Assembly (NCBI GenBank): GCA_964539975.1
Contig: CAZIKK010000004.1
Coordinates: 85,953 to 149,952 of the forward strand
DNA: 64,000 bases
From: 38-11 sp964539975
Lineage (GTDB): Bacteria > Bacillota > Clostridia > Tissierellales > Dethiosulfatibacteraceae
Direction: 5' to 3'
The notes under the pieces are model-generated. The model was not told the DNA's origin. It was given only the letters and a program-made list of their open reading frames with translations, and searched no databases. A program made the position numbers and the translations under genes. How positions within the stretch are numbered: position 1 is the first letter of the stretch; every line of letters begins with the position of its first letter. This document shows, in pieces, positions 25,602 through 34,371 of the stretch.

Positions 25602-26986
25602 TATTTCATTCTCCACTCCTTTAAATAATGGTTTTTCAATAACCCATCTTTGACCTTCCCCCATCCGAGAGGAAAGCCATCCATTCCCACAAGGTGCCAA
25701 CCTTCTTCGGCTTCCACATACAAGGTTTCGCCTTTCAGATACTTAATGCTTTCAATTGATCGTGAATCCAGTCTCAGCATTTTTACAGCCTCTTTTTCAA
25801 TGCTCATTGCAAATGCCTGGGATGGCATAAATCGTGTATTCTTAAAATATCCCACTTCTACTCCATGATAGGAAGCTGAGAGTGGTAGATTTAGCTGCCA
25901 AGGTCTCCAATAAACCTTTTCTTTTATCTTTAAGAGACCCTTCGTATAAGAGCTATAGTCCAATCCTATTGACGCGAAGAATTCTTTGGTATTCTTACAG
26001 TCAAATGATTCTACAGGATAGTCCTCTATAAAAGTTTCACTTTGTGCGCCATCTTTTTTTTGCAACAATGCCGCAAAATGACCTTCACCTTTGTGCAAAT
26101 GAGGCCACACTCTCACTGCTTCTTCCATTCCCTTTATACCACTTCCTACAATACCACGTTTTTTCTGAGCAGACATAGCATGCAGTAGTTCAAAGTCTCT
26201 GTTTGTTTCCAAAAACCAACTGATTATGTCTTCATTTTCTCCGACCGAAAAAGTACAGGTGGCGTAAACAATTTGACCGCCAGGTTTGAGCATTTTAGCT
26301 GCGCTGGCTAAAACCTCTCTTTGAATTTGTTGATAAGATGATTGCTCATTCTTTTCATAGTATTTGATCATCTGTGGTTGTTTTCTAAACATACCTTCAC
26401 CTGAGCAAGGTGCATCTACGAGTATTTTATCAAAATAACCTTCAAAAACAGTTTGTAAAACTTTCGGTTTTTCATTTAACACCATTGTATTAGACAAGCC
26501 AAAGCTTTGTATGTTTCGTTTTAAAGGCATCATTCTTTTTGGGCTGATATCATTTGCTATCAAAATGCCTTTATTCTCCATCTTGTTTCCAATTTGTGTG
26601 GTTTTTCCACCTGGCGCTGCACACAAATCTAATACTTTATTGTATGGTTTAGGATCCAGTATCTCAACAGGAATCATTGCGCTCGGTTCTTGCAAATAAA
26701 ATAGGCCAGCATGATAATAAGCATCTTTCCCTGGTTTTTCATCATCTGAAACATAATAGGCACTAGGACACCATTCGATTTTATCTTCTAAAAAATTTAT
26801 TCTTTCTTCAAAATCTTTTTCATCAATTTTTTGAGTATTCCGTCTGATTCCTCTAAAGAGGGTTTTTTTTTGAATCGAATCCATAAATGCTTCATATTCT
26901 GAATTCAATATCTGATGCATTTCCGCTTTGGATCTTATTGGCAACATCTCTATACTCCTAAAGTTTTCTTCAAGAGATTCTATCAA
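25601..26986 (-). CDS. RsmF/RsmB-type rRNA cytosine-C5 methyltransferase
   Basis: A 461-residue NOL1/NOP2/Sun enzyme. Seen are the SAM motif DLCAAPGGKTTQIG, the PCSGEGMFRKQP motif with one catalytic Cys, and the TCTFSVGENE motif with the other. A C-terminal PUA-like region follows, as in E. coli RsmF (YebU). It probably makes 5-methylcytosine in 16S rRNA. Confidence 0.92.
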   Translation of the reverse strand: MIESLEENFRSIEMLPIRSKAEMHQILNSEYEAFMDSIQKKTLFRGIRRNTQKIDEKDFEERINFLEDKIEWCPSAYYVSDDEKPGKDAYYHAGLFYLQEPSAMIPVEILDPKPYNKVLDLCAAPGGKTTQIGNKMENKGILIANDISPKRMMPLKRNIQSFGLSNTMVLNEKPKVLQTVFEGYFDKILVDAPCSGEGMFRKQPQMIKYYEKNEQSSYQQIQREVLASAAKMLKPGGQIVYATCTFSVGENEDIISWFLETNRDFELLHAMSAQKKRGIVGSGIKGMEEAVRVWPHLHKGEGHFAALLQKKDGAQSETFIEDYPVESFDCKNTKEFFASIGLDYSSYTKGLLKIKEKVYWRPWQLNLPLSASYHGVEVGYFKNTRFMPSQAFAMSIEKEAVKMLRLDSRSIESIKYLKGETLYVEAEEGWHLVGMDGFPLGWGKVKDGLLKNHYLKEWRMK

Positions 26987-27004
26987 ATCTAAGTAAGCAT
27001 ATCA

Positions 27005-27039
27005 ATAAAAAACAGCATGCTCTTCATAGCATGCTGTTT
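27005..27039 (-). terminator. Intrinsic terminator
   Basis: On the minus strand AACAGCATGC (27038-27029) pairs with GCATGCTGTT (27020-27011) around eight bases and runs into TTTTTT. It ends the transcript of the P-loop gene upstream. Confidence 0.9.
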
Positions 27040-27049
27040 ATTCTATCAT

Positions 27050-27460
27050 TTAAAGGATGTACTGCTTTAACTCCTCAGGAATTTCACTTTCATCATGGTT
27101 GACGCTCATTACTATATCTGCTTCGAACTTATGAGATGCTTTGTCAAGTTCTTCAATTACGTCACTTAAGTTTTCTAAATTAATATTCGCGACTTTATAA
27201 AGACCATCGATATAAATCAGTTCAATATCATAGTCAGCAGCCAATACGCCATATACAAAGCCTAAGAATTGTTCTGCACCTTTGATGCCATATTCTTTTG
27301 TGTTGATGTACTTGATATTAAAATTCAAATCAAATATGTGTTTATTGTTTGCCTCTAAAAAGAAAATCTTTCCTTTTGCTGTTTCAAGGGCTTTGTGGCT
27401 TAATTCTATCATTCTTCTTGTTTTGCCGGTTCCTTTAGAACCACACACTAATTTGACCAT
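27050..27460 (-). CDS. Small P-loop ATP-binding protein of unknown role
   Basis: A 136-residue protein with a Walker A motif GSKGTGKT at about residues 7-14 and a likely Walker B strand IELIYIDGLY. Such short proteins in Clostridia are often labelled twitching-motility PilT, but nothing here resembles PilT beyond the P-loop. The ATG at 27460 follows GGAGG with normal spacing. No neighbour points to a function. Confidence 0.75.
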   Translation of the reverse strand: MVKLVCGSKGTGKTRRMIELSHKALETAKGKIFFLEANNKHIFDLNFNIKYINTKEYGIKGAEQFLGFVYGVLAADYDIELIYIDGLYKVANINLENLSDVIEELDKASHKFEADIVMSVNHDESEIPEELKQYIL

Positions 27461-27520
27461 TTTAATCGCCTCCAATTCTTTTTATTCATTATAGCATGGA
27501 TGGAAAAGGTTTTCCATCCT

Positions 27521-28477
27521 TTACCTTCGTTTGGGATGGTTATTTATAGCTTTACCATTCAAATAGTCAAATTTCATTCCCTGATATAGCTTCTTTTCAG
27601 CTAATCTTTTCATGAATTCATCTTTAATTTTCCACCAAGAAGTTCCCCAGTTAGAGAATAAAGTATGTGTTTCGGGCGCTCTGCCAAATAGTCTTTGTAT
27701 AACTATATTGGGGTCTAAATAGCTTATGAAATCTTCAAGACGCTCCAAATATTCTTCTTTGGTGATCATTTGGATTTCATTTTTTTGATACAGTCTGCCC
27801 AACTCCGTGTTATGCAATATATAGAGAGAATGGATTTTTACAAAATCAATTTTGAGAGCAGATAAGATTTTGGCTGTTTCAATGGTGTCTGCTCTATCGT
27901 CCCAAGGCAGATTAAGAATGACATGAGCACAAACCTGTATCCCATTTGCTTTAAGCTTAATGCTCGCATCCAAAAACTCAGCAAGCGAGTGGCCTCTGTT
28001 AATAATTGCCAATGTCCGATAATTGACTGTCTGGAGTCCAAGTTCCACAGAGATATCTAGTCCTGTTTTTGCTTTCAAGTTTTTCAAATAGGTTACATAC
28101 TCATCATTGATGCAATCAGGCCGTGTCGCTATGGAAATCCCCACAATGTCTTCTAAAAGCGCTTGCTCCACGTATTTTTCAAAAGTTGTTAATGGGAGGT
28201 AGGTATTAGAATAATTCTGAAAGTAAGCAATGAATTTCTCCGCTTTGTACTTTTTCTTAATATATGCCTGATTTCTATGCAACTGTTCTTTGATGCTCAT
28301 TGTCGCATCATGCATCTCAAATCCAGCTCCCTCCTCACCACAAAAGATACATCCTCCTTTGCCGATATTCCCATCTCGGTTTGGACATGTCGTCTTTAGA
28401 TTCACAGGTAGTTTATATACTTTACATTTGTATGTCTCTTTAAGATATTTTGCGTATTCATTCAAACGATCTTCCAT
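27521..28477 (-). CDS. TIGR01212-type radical SAM protein
   Basis: A radical-SAM enzyme with the Elp3-like cluster spacing: C31 in CPNRDG, then C43 and C46 in GGCIFC (CX11CX2C). Further conserved parts are AYFQNYSNTYLP and SVELGLQTVNYRT. The reaction is unknown; the relation to Elp3 hints at RNA modification. I start at the ATG at 28477, six bases after GGAG; this overlaps the preceding HAD gene by 20 bases. Confidence 0.88.
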   Translation of the reverse strand: MEDRLNEYAKYLKETYKCKVYKLPVNLKTTCPNRDGNIGKGGCIFCGEEGAGFEMHDATMSIKEQLHRNQAYIKKKYKAEKFIAYFQNYSNTYLPLTTFEKYVEQALLEDIVGISIATRPDCINDEYVTYLKNLKAKTGLDISVELGLQTVNYRTLAIINRGHSLAEFLDASIKLKANGIQVCAHVILNLPWDDRADTIETAKILSALKIDFVKIHSLYILHNTELGRLYQKNEIQMITKEEYLERLEDFISYLDPNIVIQRLFGRAPETHTLFSNWGTSWWKIKDEFMKRLAEKKLYQGMKFDYLNGKAINNHPKRR

Positions 28478-29309
28478 TGAAATCTCCAAAAATAGTTTCT
28501 AGCACCCTTCGGACGCCTTGTTCCTCATGGTTGTATTCTGAAACAAGCTTACTAACAGATTTGACCTCGGCTGTAGCATTTTCTATTGCAATACCAAAAC
28601 CTGCATTCTTTATCATTTCGATATCATTGTTGTCATCACCTATGGCAATAATTTCGGTTTGTTTAATCTTCTTTGATCTACTGTATTTTTCAATGGCTTT
28701 CCACTTACATGCTTCTGTGTTCAATATTTCCATCAATGTTTTTACATTTAGTTTGACTGAAACAGAAGTGTTGAATTTTTTTGGCCATTTATTGGTGACA
28801 TAAAGCCTGAAACGATCCAATTTGTTTTTATCCCCAGTATAGCAAATCGATAAAATATCATTATCTAAGTAAGTTTTAAAGTCAAGTTTGACCACTCTTC
28901 TGGAGCTTTTTGACAAGTAGCCATTGTAAGCATGGTAGTTATAATCCTGTTCAACTATCAGATCATATCCCAAATGACTTTTATCTACATAAACAATTGG
29001 ATGCAATTCCCACTCTCTTGACAATTGAATAACACTTTGATAGCTATTATTATCAATATAATTGGCATCCAACAGTTCACGTCTTCTTGATGTCCTAGTA
29101 ATCGCACCATTATTCGACATAATAGCGAATTCAAAAGGAATTGATTGTGTCAATCTGACTGCATCGTTATGGCACCTTCCTGTAGCAATGACAATCTCAA
29201 TCTGATGATTATGCAATTGTTGAAGATAACTTAAGGTCTCAAAGCCAATGGCTTTATCCTTATTCAGCAAAGTGCCGTCCAAGTCTAAAGCCACCATTTT
29301 GTATTTCAT
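28458..29309 (-). CDS. Cof-type HAD phosphatase
   Basis: A 283-residue HAD hydrolase of the Cof/YidA class: nucleophile motif ALDLDGTLLNKD at residues 7-18, motif II IVIATGR, a C2B cap, and motif IV IAIGDDNNDIEMIKNAG. These enzymes dephosphorylate sugar phosphates or cofactors such as FMN or PLP; the substrate cannot be read from sequence. Confidence 0.92.
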   Translation of the reverse strand: MKYKMVALDLDGTLLNKDKAIGFETLSYLQQLHNHQIEIVIATGRCHNDAVRLTQSIPFEFAIMSNNGAITRTSRRRELLDANYIDNNSYQSVIQLSREWELHPIVYVDKSHLGYDLIVEQDYNYHAYNGYLSKSSRRVVKLDFKTYLDNDILSICYTGDKNKLDRFRLYVTNKWPKKFNTSVSVKLNVKTLMEILNTEACKWKAIEKYSRSKKIKQTEIIAIGDDNNDIEMIKNAGFGIAIENATAEVKSVSKLVSEYNHEEQGVRRVLETIFGDFNGRSFE

Positions 29310-29320
29310 TTATTCATCAC

Positions 29321-30925
29321 CTATTTTTTTCTTTTACGGGTTAATTCAGCACTTGTTGTACGGTTTTTAATCGTAACATTTTTCATATTGGCCAGAATTT
29401 TTTTGCGGTGCATGGATAACACATCAAAAAACGAAAACGTTTCATAAATATCAATTTTTGCTACATGATCTCCTGGAATGCCACACTCACCAGTAATGGC
29501 TCCTAAAATATCACTCGGTTTCGCTTTATCTTTTTTTCCTACACCAATATAAAATCTATCAAAACTACCCGTATCCGTACTTTGCCTAGTTGATTTTTTT
29601 ACTCTCTTCATTACTTTTTCATTCAAGTCAATATTATTGTCTTTCATAGCAAATGAATAATTCATTTTCAGAAGTGCGGCGATAACGTCTACTGAGTCGT
29701 ATTCAGAATTGTATAATTGATTTGCCATGTCACGCATGTCTTTCAAATCGCTGTGTACAATATTTTCCAGAATTTCGTTGACTATTTTCTCTTTCCTAAT
29801 CTCCACTACTTTTTCAGCTGTAGGGATGTTTCGTTTGTTGATGATTTTCTTAGTATATTTTTCTATGTTTGCAATCCGATCCAATTCTTTTGATGAAGTT
29901 AGTGTAAAAGAATACCCTTGACTTCCTGCTCTTCCAGTTCTCCCAATACGATGAACATAATAATCTTCCTTGTCAGGAACATCAAAGTTCACTACTGCTT
30001 CCACATGTTTGATATCCAGTCCTCTTGCAGCAACGTCTGTTGCAATCAGAATGTTGATGACCCCATTGTTAAACTTGTTTAATACATCCAAGCGTATGGA
30101 TTGTTTGATATCGCCATGTATCTTATCACAGTTATAACCTTTGTTGATCATCTGTTCCGTTACTTCGTCAACCTTTCTTTTTGTGTTGCAAAATACCAAT
30201 GTCAGTTTAGGCGAATATATGTCAATAATTCTTGCTAAAGCATCTACTTTGTTGGCATGTTTAACGAGATAATAATTTTGTTTAATTGTGTCCGAAGTCA
30301 CTTCATTAGATACGGTCTTTATGAATACTGGATCCTTCTGATATTTCCCTTTCAGCAGCAAAACATTTTTGGGGATTGTTGCTGAAAATAGCAATGTTTG
30401 TATCTCATCTGATGCATTCTGTAAGATTATGTCAATGTCTTCTTTAAAGCCCATTTTTAACATTTCATCTGCTTCATCCAATATAATCGTTTTGATATGG
30501 TCAAATTTAATCACTTTTCTTTTTATCAGATCAATTGTTCTACCAGGTGTCCCTACGATGATATGACAGCCTCTTTTTATCTTTTTAATTTGATCTACAA
30601 TCGGTGCCCCACCATAAACAGACACAGAGGAGATCTCCATGTATCGGCTTATCGATTTGATTTCTCTTTTTACTTGCACTGCCAGCTCTCTTGTAGGACA
30701 AAGAATCAAACACTGAGGTCGATTGTTTTCAATATCGAGATTGTTCAGAACTGGGATTGCAAACGCAGCCGTTTTGCCAGTTCCTGTGTGAGCTTGACCA
30801 ATTACATCTTTTCCTTCCAAGATAGGCGTAATCGCGTTTTCTTGAATCGCAGTTAATTCTGTAAAGGCCATTGCTTCAAGTCCTTTAATAATTTCTTCTT
30901 TTACTTCTAATTCTCTTATTTGCAT
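29321..30925 (-). CDS. DEAD-box RNA helicase with DbpA-type RNA-binding domain
   Basis: The helicase core shows the Q motif, AHTGTGKT, PTRELA, TPGR, DEAD, SAT, ARGLDI and HRIGRTGRAG. The last 75 or so residues (FDRFYIGVGKKDKAKPSDILGAITGECGI) match the DbpA RNA-binding domain that targets 23S rRNA, and a basic tail follows. From the ATG at 30925 the protein is 534 residues. Likely roles are ribosome assembly or cold adaptation. Confidence 0.93.
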   Translation of the reverse strand: MQIRELEVKEEIIKGLEAMAFTELTAIQENAITPILEGKDVIGQAHTGTGKTAAFAIPVLNNLDIENNRPQCLILCPTRELAVQVKREIKSISRYMEISSVSVYGGAPIVDQIKKIKRGCHIIVGTPGRTIDLIKRKVIKFDHIKTIILDEADEMLKMGFKEDIDIILQNASDEIQTLLFSATIPKNVLLLKGKYQKDPVFIKTVSNEVTSDTIKQNYYLVKHANKVDALARIIDIYSPKLTLVFCNTKRKVDEVTEQMINKGYNCDKIHGDIKQSIRLDVLNKFNNGVINILIATDVAARGLDIKHVEAVVNFDVPDKEDYYVHRIGRTGRAGSQGYSFTLTSSKELDRIANIEKYTKKIINKRNIPTAEKVVEIRKEKIVNEILENIVHSDLKDMRDMANQLYNSEYDSVDVIAALLKMNYSFAMKDNNIDLNEKVMKRVKKSTRQSTDTGSFDRFYIGVGKKDKAKPSDILGAITGECGIPGDHVAKIDIYETFSFFDVLSMHRKKILANMKNVTIKNRTTSAELTRKRKK

Positions 30926-31027
30926 GTATACATCCTTTTTCATTAATCGTATCATTATAACACGATTCAAATTATTATCAAGGAAAATTTCCTTTCTTGC
31001 CAGACAACCTATGTTATTGTTTCCTCG

Positions 31028-32473
31028 TTAATCAATAGCCTGCCGTTTACTTAAGATTTTCGCAAGGTACTCGTATGTTCTAATGCTGGAGCTGATGCTA
31101 AGCTTTTCTTTCGGTGAGTGGATATCGTACATGTTTGGTCCTATAGATACCGCATCCAAATCCGGCATTTTCTCAATAAAAAAACCACACTCCAAACCTG
31201 CATGTATTGCAATTACTTTCGCTTTGTTGTCGTTCATTTCTTCGTACACCTGTATCATCAAGTCTCTCAAAGGTGATTTTAATGAGAACTGCCATCCCGG
31301 ATAAAAAGCTTTCTTGCTCACAACACACCCTGTCATCTCTCCCAACTGCACCAAGTCACCTACAAATGCATCTAAAGAGGATTGAATCGAACTCCTAGGA
31401 GCACACACGATTTGTATCGATTCTTTATTGGTCTTCACCACACCAGGGTTGTTTGATAGGATCACTAAATCCACTTCTCTATTAGATTTTAATGGTCCAT
31501 AAGGAATCTGGTTGATTAATTGTGTGTATCTTTCAAAAGTTTGATTGCTAAGCACTCGTTTATAATCGCTTTGCAATGCTTCTGTTTCGACGCGTATCTC
31601 TGTCTCAGAAAAAGTGTATTCATTCTCAATCGTCTTGACGATTTCTTTGACTTGTTTTTCAATGTTATCAAAACTGTTGGTTTTAATGATGGCGCTTCCT
31701 TCTCTTGGAATGACATTTTCAGCAGACCCACCAGTCACTTCAACCAATTCAACTTCTGATGCGATTTCTCGAAGAATACGGCCCATTATTTTATTGGCAT
31801 TTCCTCTATCTAGGTGAATGTCCGCACCTGAATGACCACCTTTTAAACCTTTTAGATCAATTCTAACTGGTGTATTCTTCTTGCTTTCTACCCAAATTAA
31901 TGGCAACTCAAAGGATACTCTTCCGCCTCCTGCACATCCTGCAGTTATAAGACCTTCTTCTTCGCTGTCTAAATTGATCAGCTTGCGACCCTTTAAAACG
32001 GATGCATCAAAATTCTTGGCACCAGTCATCCCAGTTTCCTCATCAGTCGTTATTACTATTTCTAAAGGCGGATGACTCAATTCATCAGAATCTAATATTG
32101 CCATCATCATTGCGACGGCAATCCCATTATCAGCTCCAAGAGTCGTGTTGTCAGCTGTCACAAAATCTTCTTCATAGATTAACGTTAACGGATCATTTGC
32201 AAAGTCATGAATTTTGTCTGCGTTCTTTTCACAAACCATGTCCATATGTCCTTGTAGGATAATCGATGGTTCATTTTCATATCCTGGTGTTCCCTCTTTA
32301 AATATGATGACATTCATATACTCATCTTGTATTGTTCGAAATCCTTTTTCCAGTGCCCAGTTATGCAAGTAGTTGCTAATCCGTTCCTCTTTTTTTGAGC
32401 ATCTTGGTATTCTTGAAATCTCTTCAAAATATTGCATGACTTTATGTTTGCTCGTTTTTCCATTGTTGTTCAT
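31028..32473 (-). CDS. pepD: Aminoacyl-histidine dipeptidase (PepD, M20)
   Basis: A zinc peptidase of the M20 family that splits Xaa-His and other dipeptides. The metal-site motifs LQGHMDMVCEKN, LGADNGIAVAM, TTDEETGMTGA and the late IHAGLECGFF segment are present; about 480 residues is normal. The start at 32473 lies eight bases after AGGAG, just behind lepB. The cluster with Xaa-Pro peptidase fits peptide use by an amino-acid fermenter. Confidence 0.93.
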   Translation of the reverse strand: MNNNGKTSKHKVMQYFEEISRIPRCSKKEERISNYLHNWALEKGFRTIQDEYMNVIIFKEGTPGYENEPSIILQGHMDMVCEKNADKIHDFANDPLTLIYEEDFVTADNTTLGADNGIAVAMMMAILDSDELSHPPLEIVITTDEETGMTGAKNFDASVLKGRKLINLDSEEEGLITAGCAGGGRVSFELPLIWVESKKNTPVRIDLKGLKGGHSGADIHLDRGNANKIMGRILREIASEVELVEVTGGSAENVIPREGSAIIKTNSFDNIEKQVKEIVKTIENEYTFSETEIRVETEALQSDYKRVLSNQTFERYTQLINQIPYGPLKSNREVDLVILSNNPGVVKTNKESIQIVCAPRSSIQSSLDAFVGDLVQLGEMTGCVVSKKAFYPGWQFSLKSPLRDLMIQVYEEMNDNKAKVIAIHAGLECGFFIEKMPDLDAVSIGPNMYDIHSPKEKLSISSSIRTYEYLAKILSKRQAID

Positions 32474-32484
32474 TGCCATCACTC

Positions 32485-33000
32485 CTATTCAATTTTTCCA
32501 ATACGATTGAATGGGAAGAAGCGAAACAAGGCTACTCCCATAAGTTTATCTTTAGGAATATATGGATCTTCCCAAGTCCGTCCATCGTGGGAACTTGATC
32601 TGCAATCTCCCAAAAATAAATAGTTGTCTTCAGGTACTTGGAATATTTGTGCTGATTGAGGATAGCCCGTTGTATAAGGTTCATCCAACAACACACCATC
32701 TATATAGATTTTCCCGTCCTCATCAATATAAACCTCTTCTTGAGGAAGCCCAATCAGACGTTTTACAAGTACTTTTTCTAGTTCATCTGAGTTGAATACA
32801 ATTATGTCTCCCGTTTCCAAATTGTCCTTGTCAAACAATTTTGTTACAAAAAGACGGTCTCCAGGCATGATCGTTCTTTCCATTGAACCAGAAGGGACCG
32901 TTACCAAAACAAATACAAATTTATTTAGCAACAGCACAATGACAAAAGCTACCACTATCGGTACGATCCATTCTTTAAGTACGTAATTTAGTGCCTTCAT
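32485..33000 (-). CDS. lepB: Signal peptidase I
   Basis: A 171-residue type I signal peptidase of the short Gram-positive kind. One N-terminal membrane helix (about residues 10-33) is followed by the Ser/Lys dyad: Ser39 in PSGSM and Lys80 in VLVKRLIGLP. The C-terminal YLFLGDCRSSSHDGRTW box is also present. It lies between the two peptidase genes. Confidence 0.95.
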   Translation of the reverse strand: MKALNYVLKEWIVPIVVAFVIVLLLNKFVFVLVTVPSGSMERTIMPGDRLFVTKLFDKDNLETGDIIVFNSDELEKVLVKRLIGLPQEEVYIDEDGKIYIDGVLLDEPYTTGYPQSAQIFQVPEDNYLFLGDCRSSSHDGRTWEDPYIPKDKLMGVALFRFFPFNRIGKIE

Positions 33001-33016
33001 TTTGTCTCCTTCCCAC

Positions 33017-34102
33017 TTAAAGGATAATCGGATCTCTAGTCATCTTATTGATTGGTACGCCTTTACCCTCTTCAATAATTACAATGTCTTCAATTCTAAT
33101 CCCAAACTTGTCTTTTAAATAAATCCCTGGTTCTATGCTAAAGGCCATCCCTTCACCTAAGCATAAATCGTTGTTGCCATTGATATATGGCGCCTCATGC
33201 ACGGAATATCCTATTCCATGTCCTAGCCTAGTTTTAAAGAAATTACCATAGCCGCTTTCTTCAATGACTTTTCTGGCTTCAGCGTCAACCATTTTGGCCT
33301 CAACACCCACTGATACCATTTCAATCCCTTTGTTTATTGAGTCCAATACGGCATGATAAGCTATCAACTCTTCTTCTGTCATTCCTCCAACAAATACTGT
33401 TCGTGTCATGTCAGAACAAAGCCCCTTGTATTTTCCTCCTATATCCAGCAATACCACGTCCTTTTCTTGTACAACTCGTTCGGACCCAGAGTAGTGAGGC
33501 AATGCTGCATTAGGCCCAGTTGCAATAATTGCAAACTCAGGTACCATTTCCTTTTTTATAAACAATTCATTGACTTTGTCAATTATCTCAGATTCAGATA
33601 CACCCGGTTTTATAAAGGTCAAAGTTTCTTCCATTACAGAATCTGTTCGTTTGGCGGCTTCTTTCAAAAATTCAATCTCTTCCTTGCTTTTCACGAGTCT
33701 GATACTCTCAAGTTGAGTCTTTCCATTAAAAAAGGTTACTGGCACTTCTTCCATTATGTCTAGAATGTTGAACGCTCTAGCGGTTGAGTTGACGCCTATT
33801 CTCTTGTTGAGCATGTCTTCTTTATCCAATACTTCTGCTAGAACATCTGTGAAGTTCTCATAATCATACCATCCATAAACCTTTTCTGGAGGTAGATGGT
33901 CTTCAACTTCCTCCTTGCTTAGCTGGTTACAAAAGTAAAAATGATCCCCGTTTTGTTTGATGAATAAACCTTGAAATCTTTCGCATAAATAAGGAGAAAA
34001 ACCAGCAATAAACATTAGTTCTTCTGATGGAACAACCAAAAAAGCGTCTATCCCTTCCAACTGCATCATGTTAATTAATTTTTCGTAGTATAGTTTGTTC
34101 AT
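33017..34102 (-). CDS. Xaa-Pro aminopeptidase / proline dipeptidase (M24B)
   Basis: A 361-residue pita-bread metallopeptidase. An N-terminal creatinase-like domain is followed by the catalytic domain with metal ligands in LLDIGGKYKGLCSDMTRT, GHGIGYSVHEAP, FSIEPGIY and IRIEDI. It releases or cleaves next to proline, supplying proline and hydroxyproline peptides to the catabolic genes elsewhere in the window. The ATG at 34102 follows GGGAGG at six bases, two bases after the ThiS-like gene. Confidence 0.93.
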   Translation of the reverse strand: MNKLYYEKLINMMQLEGIDAFLVVPSEELMFIAGFSPYLCERFQGLFIKQNGDHFYFCNQLSKEEVEDHLPPEKVYGWYDYENFTDVLAEVLDKEDMLNKRIGVNSTARAFNILDIMEEVPVTFFNGKTQLESIRLVKSKEEIEFLKEAAKRTDSVMEETLTFIKPGVSESEIIDKVNELFIKKEMVPEFAIIATGPNAALPHYSGSERVVQEKDVVLLDIGGKYKGLCSDMTRTVFVGGMTEEELIAYHAVLDSINKGIEMVSVGVEAKMVDAEARKVIEESGYGNFFKTRLGHGIGYSVHEAPYINGNNDLCLGEGMAFSIEPGIYLKDKFGIRIEDIVIIEEGKGVPINKMTRDPIIL

Positions 34103-34104
34103 AA

Positions 34105-34302
34105 TCAACCTCCCGCCAATAGATGGTGTATTTTTACATCATCATTTTCATTTAATTGAGTTTGCCCGTATTCATTTTTTTGGATGAGATGACCATTAAC
34201 TTTGACTACTAATCTGGGATACGTAAAATTCATGATGTCGATGACGTCTTGAATGGTCATGTTTTTTTTATAGTGTTCAAACTCTCGATTATTCAGTAGC
34301 AT
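34105..34302 (-). CDS. ThiS/MoaD-like sulfur carrier protein
   Basis: A 65-residue ubiquitin-like protein ending in the diagnostic Gly-Gly (HHLLAGG), with LVVKVNGHLIQKNEY and LNENDDVKIHHL beta strands. Such proteins carry sulfur as a C-terminal thiocarboxylate for thiamin or for molybdo/tungstopterin. It follows the aldehyde oxidoreductase gene, which needs tungstopterin, so a MoaD-type role is likelier than thiamin; no thi genes are near. The ATG at 34302 directly follows GGAGGAAGGT. Confidence 0.82.
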   Translation of the reverse strand: MLLNNREFEHYKKNMTIQDVIDIMNFTYPRLVVKVNGHLIQKNEYGQTQLNENDDVKIHHLLAGG

Positions 34303-34312
34303 ACCTTCCTCC

Positions 34313-34343
34313 AAAAATGAGTAGAGAAAACATCTCTACTCAT
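34313..34343 (-). terminator. Terminator hairpin behind the aldehyde oxidoreductase gene
   Basis: ATGAGTAGAGA and TCTCTACTCAT (34317-34343) form an 11-bp perfect stem followed on the minus strand by a five-base T-run. There is no room for a separate promoter before the ThiS-like gene, so that gene and probably the peptidase genes depend on read-through. The hairpin may set their level below that of the redox operon. Confidence 0.75.
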
Positions 34344-34371
34344 CATACAACTATTTTTTGCTTAAATCAAC

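Noticed and set aside
27050..27460. PilT twitching-motility ATPase
   Set aside because: Only a P-loop is shared; the protein is far too short and no pilus genes are near.
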